From Lachnospiraceae bacterium (GTDB taxonomy: Bacteria; Bacillota; Clostridia; Lachnospirales; Lachnospiraceae), in contig JAAZZQ010000078.1 of the NCBI GenBank assembly GCA_014239155.1, forward strand, positions 51,407-115,406: a stretch of DNA of 64,000 nucleotides, given 5' to 3'. A program made the position numbers and the translations under genes. The notes below the pieces were generated by a model that worked only from the letters and a program-made list of their open reading frames with translations, did no database searches and was not told where the DNA came from. This document shows, one piece after another, positions 19,312 to 29,572 of this stretch. Within the stretch, counting starts at the first letter, position 1; each line of letters begins with the position of its first letter.

Positions 19312-21717
19312 TTACTTCTCCTGCTTGTTGTTTCCAGTCTTTGTCTTGGATCTTGTGCTCTTAACTTTAATTTCCCGCGAAAAAGCAAGCGGTATCACAT
19401 CATCCATAGACTCTACTAGACAGATTTCCATACCTGACTTAATTTCATTTGAAATCTCCGCCACATCTTTCTCATTTTTTTCTGGCACAAGCACTGTTGT
19501 AATACCTGCTGTCTTTGCTGCCAACAGCTTTTCTTTCAGTCCGCCAATCGGAAGCACTCTTCCACGCAGCGTTATCTCCCCTGTCATAGCGACTTTTGCC
19601 TTGACAGGCGTATCAGTGATGGCAGACAATACCGCTGTCGCCATTGTAATCCCCGCAGATGGTCCATCTTTTGGCACTGCCCCTTCTGGAATGTGTATAT
19701 GAAAATCATTTTCCTTAAAAAATTCTGGCGCAATTTTATACTTTGGTGCAATTGACCGAATAAAGCTAATTCCAGTCATTGCTGACTCCTTCATCACATC
19801 ACCAAGTTTTCCGGTGAGCTCAATCTCACCCTTGCCTGGCATAATGTTTACCTCAATCTGAAGGGTATCACCGCCGACACTTGTCCATGCAAGCCCTCTG
19901 ACAATCCCGACATCATCCTTCTCATTCGCCATATCCACACTGTATTTGGGCTTTCCAAGATATTTTTCAAGCTTTTGACTATTGACACGAATACTCTTAT
20001 CTTGTACCTGCTTTTGTTTTTTGCCAGTTCTATTTTTCAAAATTTCCAGCGCGGCCTTCCTGCAAACTGTACCAAGCTTTCGCTCCAAATTTCGCACGCC
20101 TGCCTCTTTTGTATACTGGTCAATTACCGCCTTAATTGCATTGTCACTGATTGTCAACTGGGAATCCTTCAACCCGTTTTTCTTTAGTTGTTTTTCCCAT
20201 AGATGCTCTTTTGCAATATGAAATTTTTCATTCGCAGTGTAGCTTGTAACTTCAATAATGTCCATGCGGTCTAATAGTGGTCTAGGAATATTGCCTGCGT
20301 CATTTGCTGTTGCAATAAACAAAACTTTAGACAGATCAAGCGGCAATTCCACATAATGATCTCTAAAATGACAGTTTTGCTCTGGATCTAACACTTCTAA
20401 GAGCGCAGAGGATGTATCTCCTTTGTAATCACTGCTAACCTTATCAATTTCATCAAGCAGCATAAGTGGATTGCATACTCCCGCCTGTTTCAAACCATTT
20501 GCAATACGCCCCGGCATCGCCCCGACATAAGTCTTTCTGTGTCCTCTAATTTCCGCTTCGTCACGCACGCCGCCTAGACAAATTCGAATATACTTCTTGT
20601 TGAGTGCCTCAGCAATCGATTTTGCAATGGAAGTTTTTCCTGTTCCGGGAGGACCCACCAGACACAAAATTGGCGCTTCGCCTTTACTGGTCAAACACCG
20701 CACTGCCAGATATTCAACAATGCGTTCCTTGACTTTCTCCAATCCATAATGGTCCCTCTCTAAGATTTCCTCTGCTCTGTTGATATCATTGTTGTCTTTT
20801 GACGCCTTATTCCACGGAAGTTCTAACAATGTTTCAATATATCCCCGCTCCACTGCACTCTCAGAACTTGAACCCATAATTGTCTTAAATCTGGCAATCT
20901 CTTTTTTAATCTTTTCCTTAACTTCCGCATCTGCCTTCAATTTGGCAAGCGCTTCTTCATAATGTTTCACATCAGAATACTGATTTTTATCCCCCAACTC
21001 TTCCTGAATATATTCCATCTGCTCCCGCAGAACATAATCTCTCTGATTTTTGTCTATTTTCTCCCGAATTTTTACTGCCAGCTGTGTGCGTATTGCTGCA
21101 ATCTGTGCCTCATTCATAATCAATAACACCAATTCACCACACTGTTGTGCAATATCTTCTATTTCCAACACCTGTTGCTTCTGTTCATACGTAAATGGAG
21201 TGTTAATCAAAATCTGATTTATTAAAACGACCAGACTACAATCATCCTTAAAATATTTTCCAAGACTCTTTCCTATCTTGGGATAAAATCTGACATAGGT
21301 GTCAAATACTTCTTTCAAAGTACGTGCCAATGCCTCTTTCTCAGATTGTGAAATCTCTTCTTCTTTATCGATAATCTCTTCATAGAAGGCACTAAAATAC
21401 TTTCCCTCATTGTCACTCAGCTCTAAAATGCGTGCCCTTGTCACAGCCTCCACCATCACCCTATCAATGTCATTCGGAAGTTTTGTGACCTGCCTGATAT
21501 TGGCCACTGTACACACTTTATATAAACCATCTTCCTCCGGATTCTCTTCCTCTGGATCCACCTGTGGCACAAGCAACACTTTCTGCAAATGATTTAGTGC
21601 CTGCTCAATCGCATTTTTGGACATATCTCTGTTCAAATCGAAATGCATAATCATACCCGGCACTACTGTTAACCCGCGCAGTGCCACCAAAGGTAATGCT
21701 GTCGTTATCTGCTCCAT
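19312..21717 (-). CDS. lon: ATP-dependent Lon protease
   Basis: 801 aa; CLVGPPGTGKTSIAKSIAEAL, PEGAVPKDGPSAGITMATA. Confidence 0.97.
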   Translation of the reverse strand: MEQITTALPLVALRGLTVVPGMIMHFDLNRDMSKNAIEQALNHLQKVLLVPQVDPEEENPEEDGLYKVCTVANIRQVTKLPNDIDRVMVEAVTRARILELSDNEGKYFSAFYEEIIDKEEEISQSEKEALARTLKEVFDTYVRFYPKIGKSLGKYFKDDCSLVVLINQILINTPFTYEQKQQVLEIEDIAQQCGELVLLIMNEAQIAAIRTQLAVKIREKIDKNQRDYVLREQMEYIQEELGDKNQYSDVKHYEEALAKLKADAEVKEKIKKEIARFKTIMGSSSESAVERGYIETLLELPWNKASKDNNDINRAEEILERDHYGLEKVKERIVEYLAVRCLTSKGEAPILCLVGPPGTGKTSIAKSIAEALNKKYIRICLGGVRDEAEIRGHRKTYVGAMPGRIANGLKQAGVCNPLMLLDEIDKVSSDYKGDTSSALLEVLDPEQNCHFRDHYVELPLDLSKVLFIATANDAGNIPRPLLDRMDIIEVTSYTANEKFHIAKEHLWEKQLKKNGLKDSQLTISDNAIKAVIDQYTKEAGVRNLERKLGTVCRKAALEILKNRTGKKQKQVQDKSIRVNSQKLEKYLGKPKYSVDMANEKDDVGIVRGLAWTSVGGDTLQIEVNIMPGKGEIELTGKLGDVMKESAMTGISFIRSIAPKYKIAPEFFKENDFHIHIPEGAVPKDGPSAGITMATAVLSAITDTPVKAKVAMTGEITLRGRVLPIGGLKEKLLAAKTAGITTVLVPEKNEKDVAEISNEIKSGMEICLVESMDDVIPLAFSREIKVKSTRSKTKTGNNKQEK

Positions 21718-21740
21718 CTATAATATCCTCTCCTAATCAG

Positions 21741-21858
21741 AATCGAGTAGAGAAGGCTACTTCCCCTACTCGTGTGACGGACACATCAGCTTTACTGATA
21801 TACTTCCCTTGGGTGCCCGTGTACATATAAGACGCCGCCTTTATATAAGGCGGCGTCT
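21741..21858 (+). repeat. Intergenic structured repeat, copy A (between clpX and lon)
   Basis: GAGTAGAGAAGGCTACTTCCCCTACTC hairpin + core CGTGTGACGGACACATCAGC...TTGGGTGCCCGTGTACATA + 3' hairpin GACGCCGCCTTTATATAAGGCGGCGTC. Confidence 0.7.
21831..21857 (-). terminator. Terminator-like hairpin downstream of clpX
   Basis: GACGCCGCCTTATATAAAGGCGGCGTC followed by TTATAT on the minus strand. Confidence 0.55.
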
Positions 21859-21875
21859 ATAATCCATCCACTTAT

Positions 21876-23144
21876 TTATCTCGCCTTTTTCTCTCGCTCT
21901 GTACGCATTGATTCACGGTGTACTACAAAAGGCTGACTTGTTCCTTCCACAGACTCCTTGGTAATAACACAACTTTCAATTGTGTCGTCTGAAGGAATCT
22001 CATACATCACATCCATCATAATGCTCTCCATGATGGAACGCAGACCTCTGGCTCCTGTCTTTCTCTCCAGCGCTTTCTCCGCAATCGCTTCTATCGCATC
22101 TGGCTCGAAGGAAAGCTTCACATTATCAAACTCAAACAACTTCTGATATTGCTTAATCAGAGCGCTCTTAGGTTCTCTTAAAATCCTCACGAGAGCCTTC
22201 TTATCCAGCCCTTCCAACGATACATTAATTGGAACCCTGCCGACAAACTCTGGTATAAGACCATATTTTGTTAAATCTTGAGGTGTCACTTCCTTAAACA
22301 CTGCCCCAAGATCCCGCGTTGTCTTCTCCGCAATATCTTTGTTAAATCCTATTGATTTGCGGTCAAGTCTGTTCTCCACAATCTTGTCAAGTCCATCAAA
22401 AGCACCACCACAGATAAACAAAATATTGGTTGTATCAATCTGTATTAGCTCCTGATGTGGATGTTTTCTTCCTCCCTGCGGCGGAACACTTGCCACCGTT
22501 CCCTCGACAATCTTTAAAAGTGCCTGCTGTACACCTTCTCCCGACACATCCCTGGTAATCGAGACATTTTCGGTTTTTTTCGTAATCTTATCAATCTCAT
22601 CAATATAGATAATGCCATACTGAGCACGCTCAATATCATAGTCAGCTGCCTGGATAAGCTTCAAAAGAATATTCTCAACATCCTCGCCCACATAGCCTGC
22701 CTCTGTAAGTGTTGTTGCATCCGCTATTGCAAATGGAACATTGATAATTTTAGCAAGTGTCTGTGCCAGATATGTTTTTCCTGAGCCAGTCGGTCCAATC
22801 ATAATAATATTGCTCTTTTGTAATTCAACGTCCAAATCCTTCTCCGCCATAACACGCTTATAATGATTGTAGACAGCTACGGACAATACTTTTTTAGCCT
22901 CTTCCTGACCGATTACATACTCGTCAAGAAATTCTTTAATCTCGGCAGGTTTTAGGAGGTTGATGTCAATACCGCCATCAATTTGCTCCTCCTCATACTC
23001 TTCCTCTATAATGTCTGCACAGATATCTACACACTCATCACAGATATAAACACCGGATGGACCTGCTATCAGCTTCCGAACCTGATCCTGTGTTTTATTG
23101 CAGAAAGAACATCTTACCCTTCCTTCAGTGCTTTTTCCAGCCAT
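21876..23144 (-). CDS. clpX: ATP-dependent Clp protease ATP-binding subunit ClpX
   Basis: [32 protein letters not shown] zinc finger; [16 protein letters not shown]. Start at [10 protein letters not shown] with SD GGGAG. Confidence 0.97.
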   Translation of the reverse strand: MAGKSTEGRVRCSFCNKTQDQVRKLIAGPSGVYICDECVDICADIIEEEYEEEQIDGGIDINLLKPAEIKEFLDEYVIGQEEAKKVLSVAVYNHYKRVMAEKDLDVELQKSNIIMIGPTGSGKTYLAQTLAKIINVPFAIADATTLTEAGYVGEDVENILLKLIQAADYDIERAQYGIIYIDEIDKITKKTENVSITRDVSGEGVQQALLKIVEGTVASVPPQGGRKHPHQELIQIDTTNILFICGGAFDGLDKIVENRLDRKSIGFNKDIAEKTTRDLGAVFKEVTPQDLTKYGLIPEFVGRVPINVSLEGLDKKALVRILREPKSALIKQYQKLFEFDNVKLSFEPDAIEAIAEKALERKTGARGLRSIMESIMMDVMYEIPSDDTIESCVITKESVEGTSQPFVVHRESMRTEREKKAR

Positions 23145-23192
23145 CCTTTTTCTCCCTTTACTCATAATTATATCTATCTACTCAAATTCAAA

Positions 23193-23795
23193 CTATAAAT
23201 CTTCCGTTGCTTCAGCCCTGTCCGTGATTACTTTGTCAATCAATCCGTATTGCATGGCTTCCTCAGCCGACTTCCAATTATCACGTTCTGTATCCGCTGC
23301 AATCACATCATATGGCTGACCACAATTTTCTGCAAGGATACTGTTTAATTTCTGCTTTGTGCGCAGAATATGTTTTGCAGCGATTTCTATCTCTGTCGCT
23401 TGTCCTTGTGCTCCGCCAAGCGGCTGATGAATCATAATCTCTGCATTGGGAAGTGCAAGACGCTTCCCTTTGGTGCCGCCCGCTAACAGAAATGCCCCCA
23501 TACTGGCAGCCATTCCAATACAGATAGTAGACACATCACACTTAATATAGCGCATGGTATCATAGATTGCCATACCAGCAGTAACAGACCCTCCCGGACT
23601 GTTTATATATAATTGGATATCTTTCTCTGGGTCCTCGGCTTCCAAAAATAACAACTGCGCCACGGTTAGGCTCGCTGTCACTTCATTTACCTCTTCTCCC
23701 AAGAAAATAATCCGCTCCTTTAAGAGTCTTGAATAAATATCATAAGAACGTTCCCCGCGGCTTGTCTGTTCAATGACATATGGTACTAAACTCAT
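23193..23795 (-). CDS. clpP: ATP-dependent Clp protease proteolytic subunit ClpP
   Basis: 200 aa; [51 protein letters not shown]. Confidence 0.97.
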   Translation of the reverse strand: MSLVPYVIEQTSRGERSYDIYSRLLKERIIFLGEEVNEVTASLTVAQLLFLEAEDPEKDIQLYINSPGGSVTAGMAIYDTMRYIKCDVSTICIGMAASMGAFLLAGGTKGKRLALPNAEIMIHQPLGGAQGQATEIEIAAKHILRTKQKLNSILAENCGQPYDVIAADTERDNWKSAEEAMQYGLIDKVITDRAEATEDL

Positions 23796-23852
23796 GGGAT
23801 TTACCTCCGATTTTCATAATGATACTGAACACTTTAACCTCAGTATAATACA

Positions 23853-23893
23853 AATATAATAATTGTGCAAATCATCTGCACAATTATTATATT
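23853..23893. terminator. Strong hairpin with T-tract between tig and clpP
   Basis: AATATAATAATTGTGCA-aatcatc-TGCACAATTATTATATT followed by T-run on + strand. Confidence 0.5.
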
Positions 23894-23910
23894 TTTTTTA
23901 GAATTTTTCA

Positions 23911-24097
23911 GTAACAGTTCAGCCATCCAGAATTGATTGCACAAATTGTATGTAGGAGCTTACTCGCTAAGGACAATTTGTATTATTAATTCTATAGAGC
24001 AGACACCCGACATGAAATAAGTCGCCAGCAAAGACCGAATATCATTGGTGAAAATGTACATTCTGGCAACTTATGAATGACATGGCTGAACTGTTAC
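23911..24097. mobile_element. MITE-like element, family 2 (TIR GTAACAGTTCAGCCAT)
   Basis: Terminal inverted repeats GTAACAGTTCAGCCATC... / ...GACATGGCTGAACTGTTAC, about 185 bp, no ORF. Confidence 0.6.
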
Positions 24098-24144
24098 ATT
24101 TTTCAAGCATACTCTGAAATATAAAATGATTGATATGGTCTTGA

Positions 24145-25431
24145 TTACTTCTCGACTGCGTTTTCAACCACAAAATCTAAAGCTTTCTTTGCACGGAGGT
24201 CTTCTTTAATTGCTTTCTCCTCAAATGCACCAATCATCTCTGTCATCTTCTCCTCTGTCATACGATAAGCTTCCGCCATTTTTTTGATTTCGTTTGTGTA
24301 ATCTTCCTCGCTCGCTTCTAGATTTTCAGCTTTAGCCACTGCCTCCAGAACAAGTCTGGACTTAATTCGCTGTTCTGCCTGCGGCTTCATTTGCTCTAGC
24401 AATGCATCCATTGTAAGACCTGTAAACTGGAAATACTGTTCAATTGTAATTCCCTGCATCCGAATTCTCTGTGAAAAATCATCCGCCATCTGGCGCTGTT
24501 GAGTTGTGAGCATAGCCTCGGGAATATCCATCTGTGCATCCGCAATAATCGCGTCAACCACTGCTTCTTCCCTCTCGTTTTTCGCTTCCTCTTCCTTCTT
24601 TAGAGTGAGATTCTTCTTGACATCTTCCCTATACTCAGCCAGTGTATCAAACTCTGACACCTCACTTGCAAACTCATCATCCAGTTCCGGCAGTTCTTTC
24701 TTCTTGATTTCTCGAACAATACATTTAAACAGAGCCGGCTTTCCAGCAAGTTCCGCCGCATGATAATCTTCTGGGAAGGTCACATTCACCTCTACTTCCT
24801 TGCCAATCTCAGCGCCAATCAGCTGTTCCTCAAAGCCGGGAATAAATGTGTTTGATCCAATCGTCAGCGGATAGTTTTCATCTTTGCCGCCCTCAAACGT
24901 TTTTCCATCCACAAATCCCTCATAATCCAGCACAGTCATGTCTCCATCTTGAACTGCTCTGTCCTCCACAAAAGTTGTTCTAGCATTTCTCTCCCGCTCC
25001 TTGTCAATTGCGGCATCAATTTCTTCCTCTGTGACAGTGACGTCAATCTTATCAATCTCAATCCCTTTATATTTTCCAAGCGTAACATCCGGTTTCAGCG
25101 CAACCTCCGCCGTAAAGATAAAAGGTTTCCCTACCTCGAGCTGCACAACCTCAATTGTTGGCTGTGACACAATCTCCTCTGTACATTCATCTACGGCAGC
25201 CGCATATGCTGTAGGAATAGCAATATTTGCTGCATCTTCATAAAAAACTTCTTTTCCGTACATTTGTTCTATTATTTTGCGTGGCACTTTGCCCTTGCGA
25301 AATCCCGGAATGCTAACCTTGCTTTTACTCTTCTGATAAGCCTTCTCCACCGCTTTCTCAAAATCCTCTGCTGACGCTTCTATTGTAAGCTTAGCCATAT
25401 TTCCTTCCAACTTTTCTACCTGTAAACTCAT
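24145..25431 (-). CDS. tig: Trigger factor
   Basis: MSLQVEKLEGNMAKLTIEASAEDFEKAVEKAYQKSKSKVSIPGFRKGKVPRKIIEQMYG. Confidence 0.96.
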   Translation of the reverse strand: MSLQVEKLEGNMAKLTIEASAEDFEKAVEKAYQKSKSKVSIPGFRKGKVPRKIIEQMYGKEVFYEDAANIAIPTAYAAAVDECTEEIVSQPTIEVVQLEVGKPFIFTAEVALKPDVTLGKYKGIEIDKIDVTVTEEEIDAAIDKERERNARTTFVEDRAVQDGDMTVLDYEGFVDGKTFEGGKDENYPLTIGSNTFIPGFEEQLIGAEIGKEVEVNVTFPEDYHAAELAGKPALFKCIVREIKKKELPELDDEFASEVSEFDTLAEYREDVKKNLTLKKEEEAKNEREEAVVDAIIADAQMDIPEAMLTTQQRQMADDFSQRIRMQGITIEQYFQFTGLTMDALLEQMKPQAEQRIKSRLVLEAVAKAENLEASEEDYTNEIKKMAEAYRMTEEKMTEMIGAFEEKAIKEDLRAKKALDFVVENAVEK

Positions 25432-25594
25432 TTGTCCTATTTCCTCCTCAAACATCACACGCTAATATCTGCCATGAATATATTTTCACGTACAATCCGT
25501 ATCCTGTCATTTGTAACAGTTACAGTCATTTTACAATTATAGCATAGGCTTTGAAAAAATAAAAGAACAATTTTCAAATTCCGTAAAAAACCGC

Positions 25595-25632
25595 AAAAAA
25601 GAGATGTAGTATTGAAACTACATCTCTTTTTT
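25595..25632. terminator. Intrinsic terminator
   Basis: aaaaaaGAGATGTAGTattgaaACTACATCTCtttttt; downstream of the SASP gene on the minus strand. Confidence 0.85.
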
Positions 25633-25647
25633 GGCTCTGTATTTGTC

Positions 25648-25854
25648 CTATTTGTTTAAAGACTCCTCATAGCTCTTTACCATTCTTCTGACCATCTCGC
25701 CACCGATGCTTCCTGCTTCGCGTGATGTGAGGTCCCCGTTGTAACCTTCCTTTAAGTTTACACCAAGCTCTGATGCAACCTCAGTCTTAAAGCGATCCAT
25801 TGCTGCCTTTGCCTCTGGAACTTCTACTCTGTTTGATCTGTTTTGTGATGACAT
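25648..25854 (-). CDS. Small acid-soluble spore protein, alpha/beta type
   Basis: VPEAKAAMDRFKTEVASELGVNLKEGYNGDLTSREAGSIGGEMVRRMV. Confidence 0.92.
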   Translation of the reverse strand: MSSQNRSNRVEVPEAKAAMDRFKTEVASELGVNLKEGYNGDLTSREAGSIGGEMVRRMVKSYEESLNK

Positions 25855-26042
25855 AATTTTTACCTCCGTCAATTCATTTTTGCTCTCTATTTCAATCTAT
25901 CTTCAAAGACAAGCGATTGTCATATGGCTCTTTGAAAAGAATCCTTGACTGTCTCTACGTTTTTTCCGCTTGTCTTAATCCTAGTATTAACGGAGTAAAA
26001 AGTTTTATGAGTGGTATATTTTTACTAAACTGTCATATTCTA

Positions 26043-27137
26043 TCATTCGAGATGAATCCCTTTAAAATTGCGATAAATGCGCATAAATACACGAATAATA
26101 TCTGGATCAAATATTGTTCCTGCGTTCTCTTGCATATAAGCAAGTGTCTGTTCGAGTGGGATTGGCTTTTTATAACGCCGTTCTCCAATCATCGCATCAA
26201 ACACATCCACAATCTTTACGATACGTGCAGACAATGGAATTTCATTTCCTTTTAAACCTTTGGGATAACCGGATCCATCCCAGCACTCATGATGATACCA
26301 TGCAATGTCAATCGCCATCTCAATAAAATCATTTTTTTCAACGCCTTCATAAATATCATTGAGTGTTCTAGCGCCAAGTTCTGCATGAGAACACATAATT
26401 TTGCGCTCCTCATCATTAAGCGGGGCATTTTTAAGAAGAATGTGGTCCGGTATCATTAGTTTCCCAATATCATGCAACCCTGCACTAGACTCAATTGTAT
26501 CAATAAAATCATCTGTCACTTCGTCTTCAAATTTTGGCGAAAGCTGCATACCTTCTGCGAGAATGCGGCTGTTGTACAAGATGTTCTTATAGTGTGTGCC
26601 AGACACATTTTCCCTGCTCTCCACAAGTCTTGCCAGCGCTGTCATAATATTTTTCTGCTCTATCCGCAATTTTTCCATCTGGCGCGCCACCACAAGATTG
26701 AGTCGCCTGTTGTTTTCTTCAAGTTCCCGCTGCATTGTGTAAATCTTAAGGTGCGTTGAGATGCGCATCTCAACCTCGGTCTTCTCAAATGGCTTTGGGA
26801 TATAGTCCACGGCACCTAATTCAAATCCTTTGCTGAGATCGGAAGCGGTGTCCATCGCCGATATAAAAATTACTGGAATCTCTTTGGTGTATGGATCATT
26901 TTTTAACATAGAGCAAAATGTAAATCCATCGATTTCTGGCATAGAAATATCTGACAAAATGACTTTTGGCAGCGTGTCACTGTCCTCAATAACTTGCAAT
27001 GCCTCCTTTACACTCTGGGCAAGCAATGCCTGATATCCCATATTTTTAATAATCTCCTCTAGAATAATCAGGTTTACCTCGACATCATCCACAACAAGAA
27101 TACTAATCTCACTATTATTTTGTGATGTTTCATTCAT
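26043..27137 (-). CDS. Response regulator with HD-GYP phosphodiesterase domain
   Basis: 364 aa; receiver ILVVDDVEVNLIILEEII; HD-GYP SAGLHDIGKLMIPDHILLKNAPLNDEERKIMCSHAELGAR. Confidence 0.9.
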   Translation of the reverse strand: MNETSQNNSEISILVVDDVEVNLIILEEIIKNMGYQALLAQSVKEALQVIEDSDTLPKVILSDISMPEIDGFTFCSMLKNDPYTKEIPVIFISAMDTASDLSKGFELGAVDYIPKPFEKTEVEMRISTHLKIYTMQRELEENNRRLNLVVARQMEKLRIEQKNIMTALARLVESRENVSGTHYKNILYNSRILAEGMQLSPKFEDEVTDDFIDTIESSAGLHDIGKLMIPDHILLKNAPLNDEERKIMCSHAELGARTLNDIYEGVEKNDFIEMAIDIAWYHHECWDGSGYPKGLKGNEIPLSARIVKIVDVFDAMIGERRYKKPIPLEQTLAYMQENAGTIFDPDIIRVFMRIYRNFKGIHLE

Positions 27138-27141
27138 ATTA

Positions 27142-28602
27142 TTATATCTCCAGCCCTTCTACCTCAAGCAATAGTTGTTCTTTTACCTTCTGCGCATAAT
27201 CGCGCGCTTTGTCACAGTCAGCCTTTCTGATGGACATTTCCATTCGGAATGTCAAACGCTGCAAATCCTTAGATCCTCCACTGAGCAGTTGCTTGAGCAT
27301 TGTGGCAAAACTCTCTGCCTTCTGCCAATTTTCCATATCCATACTAATATTGAGCTTTTCAAAATATTTTCTTAGCTCCCTGGCATTAATCTCACTGCCA
27401 AGCTCATACATCAAATCCTGTTCTCCGGCAATTGTATTTAAATTATGAGAATATTTCCATTTTCTAATAGAAGGTTCCTGCTCAGCTGTATCTTGCGCCT
27501 GTTCTTGCCTTAAACGCACTGTAAAGGAAAAAGTTGAGCCTTTTCCCTTCTCGCCCTCCGCCCAAACTTTGCCATGCATCATCGTTACAAGTTCTTTTGT
27601 GATAGAAAGCCCAAGCCCTGTGCCGCCAAATTTCCTAGTGATAGAGGCATCCACCTGAGAAAAGCTCTTAAACAGCTTATCCTTGTCTTCTGGAGAAAGC
27701 CCAATTCCAGTATCCACTACCAGAAAAAACAACTCTATTTCATCATTTATTCTTGTGTTTAGAGATACCTCAATTCCAACATACCCCTGTTCTGTAAACT
27801 TCACTGCGTTGGACACAAGATTGTTCAAAATCTGTGTTAACCGCAATTCATCACCAATCACTTTATCTGGAATCTCCTGCGCTACATTCAGCGTGAACCG
27901 AAGCCCTTTTCTCATTGTGAGCATATTAAACATCTTCTCTATCTTTGCCATAAATTCATAGAAAGAAAACGGTTTTTCATCTAGCTGGAATTTTCCTGCT
28001 TCAAGCTTTGAAAAATCCAAAATGTTATTGATAATTCCCTCCATAGTTGCACAGCAGTCAAGAATCATCTTCATATAATTAATTTTCTGAAAATCCTGCT
28101 CCTGTTCCATCAAAATCTCCGCATGTCCTTTGATTCCATTGACTGGTGTGCGTAGCTCATGCGTAACATTCGCCACAAAAGCGTCTCTTGCCTTCATGGA
28201 CTCTTGCATCTGTATTGTAGTCTCCTCTACCCTTTGGATGCTCTCCTTATATCGTGTCATATCGACAGCAGTACAGATAATAACCTCGACTCCATCAAAA
28301 GTTTTTGACACTACTTTGATTTCCACTGGAAAACAGGTCTTATTCTTGCGGTACAAAGCAGTCTCTATCACTTCTTTATCCTTGTATTCCTCTGTCAGTT
28401 CAATATGATCCTTTATATTGACAAACACATTGAGAAATAACTCTCCAACATAAGTTCCAATCAACTCTCCTGCGCTGTATCCAGTAAGTTCCAAAAGTCT
28501 GTCATTACAATAATTGATGCATCCATGCGAATCATACTTGACAATGCACTCTTGACTATTGTTCAAAACAAAGTAAAAAAATTCTTCACGACTTTTTGGC
28601 AT
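27142..28602 (-). CDS. PAS-domain sensor histidine kinase
   Basis: 486 aa; H-box FVANVTHELRTPVNGIKGH; ATPase DTGIGLSPEDKDKLF...RKFGGTGLGLSITKELV; PAS N-terminus. Confidence 0.92.
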   Translation of the reverse strand: MPKSREEFFYFVLNNSQECIVKYDSHGCINYCNDRLLELTGYSAGELIGTYVGELFLNVFVNIKDHIELTEEYKDKEVIETALYRKNKTCFPVEIKVVSKTFDGVEVIICTAVDMTRYKESIQRVEETTIQMQESMKARDAFVANVTHELRTPVNGIKGHAEILMEQEQDFQKINYMKMILDCCATMEGIINNILDFSKLEAGKFQLDEKPFSFYEFMAKIEKMFNMLTMRKGLRFTLNVAQEIPDKVIGDELRLTQILNNLVSNAVKFTEQGYVGIEVSLNTRINDEIELFFLVVDTGIGLSPEDKDKLFKSFSQVDASITRKFGGTGLGLSITKELVTMMHGKVWAEGEKGKGSTFSFTVRLRQEQAQDTAEQEPSIRKWKYSHNLNTIAGEQDLMYELGSEINARELRKYFEKLNISMDMENWQKAESFATMLKQLLSGGSKDLQRLTFRMEMSIRKADCDKARDYAQKVKEQLLLEVEGLEI

Positions 28603-29115
28603 TTATTCTTCCTCTTCTTCTTCCTGCTTATCCACAAAATCAAGGGAATTGTCGCTCAAAAGCTTTACTGGATCAAGCAGCAGTTTAATACTGTCACCAA
28701 TCTTTCCAATACCACGGATAAATTTTGCCTGTGCGTTTGCTTTTGAGACATTTGGAGGCGGCAAAATATCTTCCTCCTCAATGGATACCACCTCTAAAAT
28801 TGTCTCGACAATCAGCCCCACAACAACATTCTGAACATCCACAACAATAATACAAGTGCGGTCATTATACTCAAAAAGTTCTTTTCCAAATCGGATCGCC
28901 ACATCAATCACTGGTATAATCTTGCCTCGCAGATTAATCAGCCCCTTAATATAACACTCTGCCTCCGGAATCGGTGCTATAGATTGCATTGGTATAATCT
29001 CATTTACATACTTGAGCTCTATTCCAAACACATCACTCCCAATACAGAAAGTCATATATTTTCCCTGTCGAATATCCTCCTGTTCCACAAGCTCAACTTC
29101 TTTATTTTCTTCCAT
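28603..29115 (-). CDS. cheW: Chemotaxis coupling protein CheW
   Basis: YMTFCIGSDVFGIELKYVNEIIPMQSIAPIPEAECYIKGLINLRGKIIPVIDVAIRFG. Confidence 0.92.
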   Translation of the reverse strand: MEENKEVELVEQEDIRQGKYMTFCIGSDVFGIELKYVNEIIPMQSIAPIPEAECYIKGLINLRGKIIPVIDVAIRFGKELFEYNDRTCIIVVDVQNVVVGLIVETILEVVSIEEEDILPPPNVSKANAQAKFIRGIGKIGDSIKLLLDPVKLLSDNSLDFVDKQEEEEEE

Positions 29116-29150
29116 GCAGCATTGTCCCCTTTCTCTTTCTCAGAAACCTA

Positions 29151-29546
29151 TTATTCTGTCAATCCAAGTTTATTTAGAATATCCCTCAGCTTTTCCACAT
29201 CAATCGGCTTTGCACAGTAGACAGTACAACCAAGATCAAATGCCATTTTAACATTTTTCTCCTCGTTCAACGCCGTTGTCATAATTACCTTTGCCTGTTC
29301 ACTCTGTGACACATTATGTTCCCGTTCAATATCACGTATATTTTTGAGCGCTTGATAACCGTCCATCACTGGCATCATTACATCCAGACAGACAAGATCA
29401 TAAGGATCATCCTCCTCAATCGCCATCATAAAGGCATCAATTGCCTCCATACCATCCACTGTCACATCACATTCTCCATACGCTGACAAAAATTTTAAAA
29501 TTGCCTTTCTGCTGGCAAAATCATCCTCTGCTATCAATATCCTCAT
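29151..29546 (-). CDS. CheY-like response regulator
   Basis: 131 aa receiver; ILIAEDDFASRKAILKFLS, LVCLDVMMPVMDGYQALKNIR. Confidence 0.9.
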   Translation of the reverse strand: MRILIAEDDFASRKAILKFLSAYGECDVTVDGMEAIDAFMMAIEEDDPYDLVCLDVMMPVMDGYQALKNIRDIEREHNVSQSEQAKVIMTTALNEEKNVKMAFDLGCTVYCAKPIDVEKLRDILNKLGLTE

Positions 29547-29572
29547 AGCTTTGCCTCCTATTTTCTTATTTT

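Noticed and set aside
19154-19702. + strand 182-aa ORF
   Set aside because: Antisense to lon/ysxC coding sequence.
19312-25431. tig-clpP-clpX-lon-ysxC cluster as a novel system
   Set aside because: Well-known conserved Firmicutes proteostasis gene order; only the inserted elements are unusual.
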